From Aspidapion aeneum (lineage: Eukaryota; Arthropoda; Insecta; Coleoptera; Brentidae), in NCBI GenBank assembly GCA_963576565.1, contig OY755038.1:175326907-175390906 (forward strand): 64,000 nt of DNA, written 5' to 3'. Below are positions 56,485 through 64,000 of the stretch, in pieces (position 1 is the stretch's first letter; each line of letters opens with the position of its first letter). The notes below the pieces were generated by a model. It ran no database searches, was not told the DNA's origin, and saw only the letters and a list, made by a program, of their open reading frames with translations. Position numbers and translations under genes: made by a program.

Positions 56485-57059
56485 TGGTCCGTACACCACT
56501 GTATATAAAAATTGTGTCGTCCCAAAATTTAAATAATAAATTAATAATTATAATTTTAATTCTAATTTCTTTGAATCAATCAATCATTTAGTTTCTTCGA
56601 TTCTATTGCTTTCTAATTTCATTCGACCGCGCAAAAAACAAGCCTTTTTTTTGTCTCAACTGAGCGCGACGCAGCGATCCCGAAAAGTGCATATAAAAAT
56701 ACTTTATCAGTACAAATTTTTCTGCTCGACTGAAAACATTTTAAGAATACCTACGTCTTCTTATTTTTTAATTTTGTGCTCAAAATAACTCAAACCATTC
56801 AATTCAATTCAATATAATACAGAGTGATTCTTACGATTACGCCACGAGGTGATCCGTGATTACGCCATCAACCAAAGACGAGGAGGTAGGCCTACCCAGG
56901 GAAGAAAACATCAAGAAACCGGTAAGTTGGGATAAAAAAAGGCCGTAGTAATTTTTCTTACAAACCCTGAGCGAGTTCATTTTAAAGCTTGCTGTCTATC
57001 GAAGGAACTAACATCGCTGAAAAATTATTTAGGAAACGTTAATATAATTTATTGGCCCA
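56485..57059 (+). repeat. BEL-4 5' LTR (3' boundary approximate)
   Basis: At least 56485-56976 matches the 3' LTR exactly. The end at 57059 (..GGCCCA) is an estimate based on the terminal CA, and the true end may differ. TATATAAAA at 56502-56510 is a possible TATA box. Confidence 0.8.
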
Positions 57060-57110
57060 TACGAGCGGATTGAACTACTCATAGGGTTTTTTAAGTCAGA
57101 AAATATTAAT

Positions 57111-57250
57111 CGATAGTTTTCGATATTTAATTTCTCGAAATATTTTTGATCGAAGTAGTATCTCAATCGATACTCTCAATATTTTCTTCTTCAATTTTTA
57201 TCGATATTTTGGATCGACGTCAATATCGATATATCGATATTTTTTCGATA
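57111..57250 (+). promoter_or_regulatory. cluster of CGATA / TATCGATA motifs in the BEL-4 leader
   Basis: CGATA occurs at 57111, 57121, 57168, 57202, 57227, 57235 and 57246, three of them within the palindrome TATCGATA. In Drosophila TATCGATA is bound by DREF and clustered CGATA by BEAF-32. Function here is inferred only from the motif. Confidence 0.4.
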
Positions 57251-57530
57251 TTTGGAAGTATTACCTACTCAAGTAAAAAACCTCAACTCAATTTACTTTA
57301 AAAAAGAAAAATCATAATTTTATTTGTTTTATTATTTTAATATAAAATTCCAAGTAGGTATTTTTCTAAAAGTGACGATATTATTTTGTCTCAGGCGAAC
57401 ACAATTTTTTGTTGATTTTAGTGCACAGTTTTTTAGCAAAGGTGTTTTTTTATTGGATATGGGTATAACCATATACTTAGTATAGTAAATTGGTATACAC
57501 TTTGAATTTTCAAAATAGTTGGTTTTTTTG

Positions 57531-58170
57531 GATTGCTACTCTAAGCGTCCATACTTGCAACATTTTTTTTGAAAATTAAATTTTCTAATTTTGCGATTTT
57601 CTCAATTTTTGTTTTTTTTAAGTTCTCAATTTGTTTTGGATTGCTACTCGAAGCCGTCCATACTTGTAACTTTTTTAGAAAATAATTTTTTTCTAATTTT
57701 GCAATTTTCTCAATTTCGATTTTTTTAAATTCTCAATTTGTTTTGGATTGCTACTCGAAGCCGTCCATACTTGTAACTTTTTTAGAAAATAATTTTTTTC
57801 TAATTTTGCAATTTTCTCAATTTCGATTTTTTTAAAGTCTCAATTTGTTTTGGATTGCTACTCGAAGCCGTCCATACTTGTAACTTTTTTAGAAAATAAT
57901 TTTTTTCTAATTTTGCAATTTTCTCAATTTCGATTTTTTCAAATTCTCAATTTGTTTTGGATCACTTCTCGAGATCGTCCATACTTGTAACTTTTTTTAG
58001 AAATTCAATTTTCTAATTTTGCGATTTTCTCAATTTTGATATTTTCAAATTCTCAATTCGTTTTAGATTAGTACTCGAAGCCGTCCATACTTATAATTTT
58101 TTTTTGAAATATTATTTTCTAATCTTGCGACTCTCAATTTTTAATTTTTTTAATTCTCAATTTGCAACAA
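57531..58170 (+). repeat. six tandem repeats of 107 bp in the BEL-4 leader
   Basis: Anchors ('gattgctact' or close variants) lie at 57531, 57639, 57746, 57853, 57960 and 58066, spaced 106-108 bp. The best conserved part of each unit reads CTCGAAGCCGTCCATACTT; the rest is T-rich. The middle units are almost identical, the outer ones diverged. The array ends about 100 bp before the Gag start. Confidence 0.93.
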
Positions 58171-58266
58171 TTTCTTTGAAAACTCGATTTTGTAATTTTT
58201 TAATTTTCTCAAATTTTTAAATTTTTTCTCAAATTCTTAATTGGTCTTGATTTTTACGAATAAACC

Positions 58267-61200
58267 ATGGCTGACGAACTTAAACAAATTCAAAATTTAC
58301 GCCAAACGGAGTTTCAAAAACTTAAAGAAATTCACGTTACACCAAGTAAAGTTAACCAGGGCGATGAAAGCCAGATTCCAGTTTTCAGATGCATGTATTT
58401 GAGCGTCCAATCTATTTATGAAAAATTTTATGAATATCACAACCAGGTTGTCATTTTGATCTCTGAAGATGATAAGGCCTTTAACACTGAGGATAATGTC
58501 CGCAAACTATTCGACTTAATGTATTATCAATGCAAAGCATACTTTTTTAAATTACCAACAGAAACATTGAATTTAAATCACAATTTTCAAGCGAATCCAT
58601 CCTCTACTCAATCTCAACATTGTTTCCAACCAAAACTAGATTTTGAAATACCTATTTTCAAAGGAAATATTGAATCATTTCAATCCTTTATCGATATTTT
58701 TGATGCATTAGTGCACACAAATAAAAATATTCCAAAAATTTTGAAGTTTTCGACTTTAAAATCTCATGTTACTGGTTCTGCATTATCGGTAATCGACAAT
58801 TTACTATTATCTGATGATAATTATGACATAGCCTATGCAACTCTGCGCAACCGATTTATCAATCCCCGTTCATTGGCAACGAATTTATGGAAAAATTTGG
58901 AAAATGCACCAAATGTATCTACAGATAATCCCACAGCTGTGAGAAATTTATTGGATACTTTTTCAAAAAATATTGCTGCTTTAACTAATGTCGGCTTGCC
59001 TACTCAATATTGGGACTTTATTCTGGTACAAATGATTCTCAAACGCTTACCTGTTTCTATAGTCACTCGTTTTGAACTTTTTTATGAGGACTCTAATAAT
59101 ATTCCATCTTTAAAAGTTCTCATGGATTTTCTACATAAAAATTGTATGGCTTTAGATAACATTCAGGTCTCTCCTGCCTATAAACCAAAACCTCAATTTT
59201 CAAAACCAACTCATTTTAAAAACCAAACTTTATCTAAACAAAGTCCGGTTTTAAATACTTATATGGCTCAGACGCAATCTCAAGGTCAAGAAGCCTTCAC
59301 TTCAACCCCTCCTCAACAAAATAACTTAACTTGCTCAATTTGCAACTCAGGTTCGCATAATATTTTTAAATGTCAAGAGTTCTTATCAAAAACTCCTCAC
59401 GATCGCTTTCAACTAGATAAGGTAAAAAAGTTATGCATCAACTGTTTATCCAAAGCTCATAAAACTTCCTTGTGTCAATCTACCTCTAAATGTCACAAAT
59501 GTGAATCCTTGCATCATACATATTTGTGCTTTTCTACGCGTCAAAACCGCAATGACGTTTCTGAATCGAATCAACATCCTAACAATCCATCTACTGACCC
59601 ACTTTTTACTGGTTTTACCAATGTCAAAAAAAGTACGTTACTTTCTACCGCCCGTATCGAAGTTTTAGATAGCAAAGGGACCTATCAACCTATGCGCTGC
59701 CTTTTAGATACTGGGAGTATGACGTCTATTATAACCTCAAAATGTCTCAATCGTTTAGGACTTAAACCCTTCTCTACTTCAGTTCAATTGTCTGGTCTAG
59801 GCACAATGCAAACTTTTGCGGATCAAGAAGTTACTTTGTCTCTCCGCCCTTTTCAAAGGACTAATCCAGTTTTTACAGTCGATGCTCTTGTCGTGTCCAA
59901 AGTCAGCGAAAGTTTGCCTCCCTATGAGCTCTCTACAGACTCCTGGTGTCACTTAGCTAATATTCGATTGGCTGACGAAGAGTTTCACAGCCCTGGTCAG
60001 GTTGATATCTTATTAGGTGCTGATATTTATGGTAAACTTTTACTGGATGGACATATCCGAGGCGGTCCAGATCAACCTGATGCAATTAATACAGTATTTG
60101 GTTATGTTTTAATGGGCAAAGTCTCAACAAGAGCCCCTCAAGCAATTTCTGCTATGTTCTGTCATATCGAAGATTCTGTTTCTTTGGATGCTCAAATTGA
60201 ACGATTTTGGCAGATAGAAGATGTTCCTAAAGTCACGTGTCTATCTCCAGATGATCAAAAATGTGAAAAGATATTTCAGAAAAGTTTTCAAAGGGACGAA
60301 ACTGGGAGATTTATTATCAAATTGCCCTTTAGGGATGATTCTAATCCTTGCTTTCCCGGGATACGATCTCTAGCATTAAATCGATTTTATTCACTGGAAC
60401 GTTCACTGCATAAACAGCCTCAACTTTTTTCTCAATATTGTGATTTTATTCAAGAATTTCTCGATCTCGATCACATGGAGTTATCTAATGATGTAAAACT
60501 CAATTCATTTTATTTACCACATCACTGCGTTGTGAGACCAGAAAGTTTAACAACTAAATTACGCGTAGTTTTTAATGGCTCTGCACATTTACCCAATCAA
60601 CCCTCTCTAAATTCAAAATTGTATTCTAGTCCTAAACTTCAAAATGACATTTTCACAATTTTACTCAATTTTCGAACTTACACCTATACTCTTACAGCAG
60701 ATATCTCAAAAATGTTTAGACAATTAATTGTTCATTCCGACCACCAAAATTACCAAAAAATCTTATGGAGATTTTCTACCTCAGAAGCAATTCAAGAATA
60801 TCGAATAAAACGACTTGTTTATGGTCTAACTTCCTCTCCATACCTTGCTATTCGAGTTCTTCATCAACTAGCAGAAGAAGAGGGTCCTACATATCCTTTA
60901 GCTGCTGAAGCTTTACGCAATTCAACCTATGTTGATGATATAGTTACTGGAAGCTCTTCCTTTGAGTCTGCGCAGATGTTACAACAACAACTTGTTGATT
61001 TGCTAAGAAAAGGAGGCTTTGAACTCCAAAAATGGTCCAGTAACTGCCCACAGCTTCTAACTCAGCTTTCTCCATCGGAAGTATCGATTAATTCTCTCAA
61101 TTTTGACTCCGATTCTAATACAGATTCCTCTCTAAAAGTACTAGGTTTGGAATGGAGTGCTTCTTCTGACTCTTTTCGATTTTTCGTCAAATTTAATGAT

Positions 61201-62430
61201 AAACCTTGTACTAAGCGGAATCTTTTATCAAGCCTTGCTCAAATTTTTGATCCGCTGGGAATTATTTCCCCTTCTACTTTTCTCATTAAACATTTAATTC
61301 AACAATTGTGGAAGCTAAAGTTATCTTGGGACTCCCCGCCTCCTCAAGAAATCGTCCAACTCTGGACGAAATATATTAAAGACGTATCGTGCTTTCAAGA
61401 ATTTCAATTGCCTCGACTTATTGTTCCTAGCTCAACTAACCGTATTGAACTTCATTGCTTTGGAGATGCAAGTGAGAAAGGATATTGTAGTGTGTTATAT
61501 TGTCGATGTTTTCTCAATTCTGGAGAAATTGCTGTAAAGTTTATTTGTTCTAAAGCCAAAGTAGCTCCACTAAAAACCGTATCTCTTCCTCGACTTGAAC
61601 TTAATGCAGCAGTTCTCTGCGCTCGATTAGCTTCTTTTGTTTCAAACTGCTTTCTGAACAAACTTCCATTAGATAAACTATATTGTTATACTGACTCCAT
61701 GGTGACTCTCAGGTGGATTAATTCTTCAGCTCATGAGTGGCGCACTTATGTGAGCAATCGGGTTTCTTTAATACAGGACAAAATACCTGCATCTTCCTGG
61801 TTTTATGTTCCATCTAAACAAAATCCTGCTGATGTAGGTTCGCGAGGAATGCTACCCTCCGATTTAGTAAACTGTTCCTTATGGTGGGCGGCACCAGTTT
61901 TAACTGATCCTAATTTTCCACCTTTAGAACCTATTTCATTTTGCGAAACCAGCGAAGTTTCTCTAGAACAGCGTCCTGTAGTTCAAGTGAATTCTGCTAC
62001 CACCGTTCCTAACATTCTCGACTCTCTTATTCAAGATAAGTCTTCTTTAGACGAATCTACCCGCATTCTTGCTTACGTTCTACGATTTGTCAATAATTGT
62101 CGTTCTCAAAAACTCAAAAAACATAAATTTTCTGGGAATTTATCTTCATTTGAATTATACAACTCAACTTTGCAATTTGTAAAACATACTCAATCACTCT
62201 ATTTTTCAAAAGAGATAGAACTTATTCAGCAAAATAAAATAGTTCCAAAAGCTTTACTCAAACTTTCCTTGTTTTTTGATCATCAAAAAATATTAAGAGT
62301 GGGAAGTCGACTCAAGAATGCTCCTATTTCCTTTTCAAGTAAATTTCCAGCTTTACTTCCGAGTCGTTGTATCTTGACTAATCGAATAATCGAAGCAACA
62401 CATTTGAAGTACTTGCATGCTGGAGTATAA
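58267..62430 (+). CDS. BEL-4 Gag-Pol polyprotein up to an integrase nonsense codon
   Basis: 1387 residues from the ATG at 58267 ('MADELKQIQNLRQTEF'). Gag spans about 1-340 ('DFEIPIFKGNIESFQSFIDIF', 'AVRNLLDTFSKNIAAL'). Zinc knuckles begin near 356 ('CSICNSGSHNIFKC', 'CINCLSKAHKTSLC'). The protease motif 'LLDTGSMTS' has its aspartate at 481. RT has 'YVDD' at about 888-891. RNase H has D1067 ('FGDAS'), E1111 ('LPRLELNAA') and D1143 ('YTDSMV'). The frame then enters integrase, with the first zinc histidines in 'THLKYLHAGV', and ends at TAA. Apart from that codon there are no defects, making it the best BEL coding copy in the window. The truncated product keeps all activities except integration. 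Confidence 0.93.
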   Translation: MADELKQIQNLRQTEFQKLKEIHVTPSKVNQGDESQIPVFRCMYLSVQSIYEKFYEYHNQVVILISEDDKAFNTEDNVRKLFDLMYYQCKAYFFKLPTETLNLNHNFQANPSSTQSQHCFQPKLDFEIPIFKGNIESFQSFIDIFDALVHTNKNIPKILKFSTLKSHVTGSALSVIDNLLLSDDNYDIAYATLRNRFINPRSLATNLWKNLENAPNVSTDNPTAVRNLLDTFSKNIAALTNVGLPTQYWDFILVQMILKRLPVSIVTRFELFYEDSNNIPSLKVLMDFLHKNCMALDNIQVSPAYKPKPQFSKPTHFKNQTLSKQSPVLNTYMAQTQSQGQEAFTSTPPQQNNLTCSICNSGSHNIFKCQEFLSKTPHDRFQLDKVKKLCINCLSKAHKTSLCQSTSKCHKCESLHHTYLCFSTRQNRNDVSESNQHPNNPSTDPLFTGFTNVKKSTLLSTARIEVLDSKGTYQPMRCLLDTGSMTSIITSKCLNRLGLKPFSTSVQLSGLGTMQTFADQEVTLSLRPFQRTNPVFTVDALVVSKVSESLPPYELSTDSWCHLANIRLADEEFHSPGQVDILLGADIYGKLLLDGHIRGGPDQPDAINTVFGYVLMGKVSTRAPQAISAMFCHIEDSVSLDAQIERFWQIEDVPKVTCLSPDDQKCEKIFQKSFQRDETGRFIIKLPFRDDSNPCFPGIRSLALNRFYSLERSLHKQPQLFSQYCDFIQEFLDLDHMELSNDVKLNSFYLPHHCVVRPESLTTKLRVVFNGSAHLPNQPSLNSKLYSSPKLQNDIFTILLNFRTYTYTLTADISKMFRQLIVHSDHQNYQKILWRFSTSEAIQEYRIKRLVYGLTSSPYLAIRVLHQLAEEEGPTYPLAAEALRNSTYVDDIVTGSSSFESAQMLQQQLVDLLRKGGFELQKWSSNCPQLLTQLSPSEVSINSLNFDSDSNTDSSLKVLGLEWSASSDSFRFFVKFNDKPCTKRNLLSSLAQIFDPLGIISPSTFLIKHLIQQLWKLKLSWDSPPPQEIVQLWTKYIKDVSCFQEFQLPRLIVPSSTNRIELHCFGDASEKGYCSVLYCRCFLNSGEIAVKFICSKAKVAPLKTVSLPRLELNAAVLCARLASFVSNCFLNKLPLDKLYCYTDSMVTLRWINSSAHEWRTYVSNRVSLIQDKIPASSWFYVPSKQNPADVGSRGMLPSDLVNCSLWWAAPVLTDPNFPPLEPISFCETSEVSLEQRPVVQVNSATTVPNILDSLIQDKSSLDESTRILAYVLRFVNNCRSQKLKKHKFSGNLSSFELYNSTLQFVKHTQSLYFSKEIELIQQNKIVPKALLKLSLFFDHQKILRVGSRLKNAPISFSSKFPALLPSRCILTNRIIEATHLKYLHAGV

Positions 62431-63480
62431 ACCACTCATTTTCTAATTCTCCAACGTTACTGGATATACGATGCTAAACGTTCTATTCGAAGAGTTTTAG
62501 CTCAATGTGTGAAATGTTGGAAAACAAAACCTATCTCAACCGTTCCTGTCATGGGTAATTTACCATTAAACCGAGTTTCTGTTCACAAACCCTTTCTTCA
62601 TGTTGGCGTAGATTATGCTGGCCCGTTCGATATCGTTATGTCCAGAGCTCGAGGTACTATCAAACTCAAATCCTATTTATGTCTATTTATCTGTCTTTCT
62701 GTCAAGGCAGTCCACTTAGAACTCGTTTCAGATCTTACTGCTAATGCTTTTCTGGCTGCTTTTAAACGGTTTATTAGTAGTCGTGGCCGTGTGGAAGCTA
62801 TTAACTCAGATAATGGTACAAATTTTGTAAAAGCCTATAAAATGTTAAATCAATATGCTTCTGAAGCCGCTGCCAAGGAAAGTATAACTTGGCATTTCAA
62901 TCCTCCCTCAGCTCCACACTTTGGAGGACTTTGGGAATCTAATATCAAATCTGTAAAAACACATTTAGTACGTGTTCTCGGAGATCAAGTTCTGAGCTAT
63001 GAAGAACTCTACACAGTTTTTACTCAAATCGAAGCAATTATCAACTCTCGACCTCTAACTCCAATTAGCAACGATCCAAATGATTTTGGTGCTCTCACAC
63101 CGGGTCATTTTTTGACTATGGAGTCTCTAGCAGCTCCCATAGAGCCTAGTTACGAATCAATTCCCGTCAATCGACTTTCTCGTTGGCAAATTTTAACAAA
63201 AATTCACCAACATTTTTGGACTCGCTGGTCCAAAGAGTACCTTCATACTTTACATCAGAAAGTTAAATGGCACAAGTCTTCTCCAGGTCTTAAGCCTGGT
63301 ACTCTGGTTGTGATCAAACAAGATAATGTGTCTCCTTTAAACTGGCCAATGGGACGCATTATTGAAACTTTTCCGGGTTCTGACGGAATTGTTCGGGTAG
63401 CAACGGTTAGAACAGGGGATGGTGTTTTTAAAAGACCAGCTGTTAAGTTATGCCCATTACCAATTGAACACAATCTCTAA
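62431..63480 (+). pseudogene. BEL-4 integrase after the nonsense codon
   Basis: The frame is the same as 58267-62430. It begins with 'HFLILQRYWI', the second half of the zinc-binding module ('CVKCWKTKP', 62502-62520), then the DDE core: the aspartate at 62611 ('VDYAGPF'), the aspartate at 62809 ('NSDNGTNF') and the glutamate at 62935 ('GLWESNIKS'). It closes with 'VVIKQDNVSPLNWPMGRI' and 'AVKLCPLPIEHNL'. The TAA at 62428-62430 lies between the histidine and cysteine pairs of the zinc module, so a product could only arise by readthrough. All catalytic residues are present. Confidence 0.9.
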
Positions 63481-63508
63481 AATGCAGTGCATTTTGGTGG
63501 GCGGCAAA

Positions 63509-64000
63509 TGGTCCGTACACCACTGTATATAAAAATTGTGTCGTCCCAAAATTTAAATAATAAATTAATAATTATAATTTTAATTCTAATTTCTTTGAAT
63601 CAATCAATCATTTAGTTTCTTCGATTCTATTGCTTTCTAATTTCATTCGACCGCGCAAAAAACAAGCCTTTTTTTTGTCTCAACTGAGCGCGACGCAGCG
63701 ATCCCGAAAAGTGCATATAAAAATACTTTATCAGTACAAATTTTTCTGCTCGACTGAAAACATTTTAAGAATACCTACGTCTTCTTATTTTTTAATTTTG
63801 TGCTCAAAATAACTCAAACCATTCAATTCAATTCAATATAATACAGAGTGATTCTTACGATTACGCCACGAGGTGATCCGTGATTACGCCATCAACCAAA
63901 GACGAGGAGGTAGGCCTACCCAGGGAAGAAAACATCAAGAAACCGGTAAGTTGGGATAAAAAAAGGCCGTAGTAATTTTTCTTACAAACCCTGAGCGAGT
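63509..64000 (+). repeat. BEL-4 3' LTR, truncated by window end
   Basis: Identical base for base to 56485-56976 as far as it goes. Confidence 0.95.

Larger units (their letters stand above)
56485..64000 (+). mobile_element. BEL-4: nearly intact BEL/Pao element, 3' end outside window
   Basis: The 5' LTR starts TGGTCC at 56485 and the 3' LTR at 63509. The two are identical over the 492 bp visible, with no indel, so this is the youngest insertion by LTR comparison. One frame from 58267 to 63480 holds Gag, zinc knuckles, protease, RT, RNase H and integrase, broken only by a TAA at 62428-62430. A leader of about 1.2 kb precedes Gag. The polypurine tract TTTTGGTGGGCGGCAAA (63492-63508) lies next to the 3' LTR. 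The target duplication cannot be checked because the 3' flank is outside. Confidence 0.93.

Noticed and set aside
56606..56788. Small gene inside the BEL-4 LTR (also at 63630-63812)
   Set aside because: It lies wholly within the LTR, is duplicated only because the LTR is, and has no recognisable features.

Overview
The window reads as repeat-rich, AT-rich arthropod (most likely insect) nuclear DNA. Nearly every coding stretch belongs to a eukaryotic transposable element: four BEL/Pao LTR retrotransposons, one Gypsy (Metaviridae-type) element, two copies of one RTE-like LINE, a Jockey/CR1-like LINE remnant, a tyrosine-recombinase (Crypton-like) element, and several terminal-inverted-repeat MITEs. 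There are no bacterial operons, no rRNA genes and no intact host genes. The species cannot be fixed from sequence alone; a beetle or a hemipteran is a guess.

Layout. 1-4237: old sequence with a LINE endonuclease remnant, an unknown conserved protein fragment and hAT-type MITEs. 4238-11061: BEL-1 (minus strand), with both LTRs and a 5-bp target duplication; its polyprotein is broken by two frame changes and one stop. 11131-28137: two head-to-tail copies (A and B) of a unit of about 7 kb with hairpin termini, each junction marked by TTTA. Both carry the same mariner-like MITE, the same RTE LINE inside it and the same hAT MITE inside the LINE. Copy A has additionally been entered by a 2.15-kb element encoding a tyrosine recombinase flanked by clusters of palindromes; copy B preserves the empty site. 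Copy B instead carries a 1.2-kb insertion with long (CAGA)n tracts and a 1.3-kb deletion. 28138-29430: apparently unique sequence with one exon-like THAP-type start. 29431-50377: a four-level nest in which a MITE contains BEL-2 (minus), which contains BEL-3 (plus), which contains a Gypsy element (minus). The three LTR-element insertions have exact 4- or 5-bp target duplications and the MITE has matching inverted termini. 50378-56484: MITEs (mariner-like; MULE-like with a 9-bp duplication), tandem repeats and a minus-strand exon-like open frame. 56485-64000: BEL-4 (plus), with LTRs identical over the visible length and one stop codon in the integrase; the 3' LTR runs off the window.

How it works together. 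The BEL and Gypsy elements encode Gag, protease, reverse transcriptase, RNase H and integrase for copy-and-paste transposition. None seen here has a fully intact polyprotein, yet several LTR pairs are almost identical, so some copies were probably mobilised by proteins supplied in trans. The most unusual system is the tyrosine-recombinase element at 18228-20377, with one palindromic motif repeated eight times in clusters at its two ends. The BEL-4 and Gypsy leaders also stand out, because each carries about six tandem repeats of 107-114 bp between the 5' LTR and gag.
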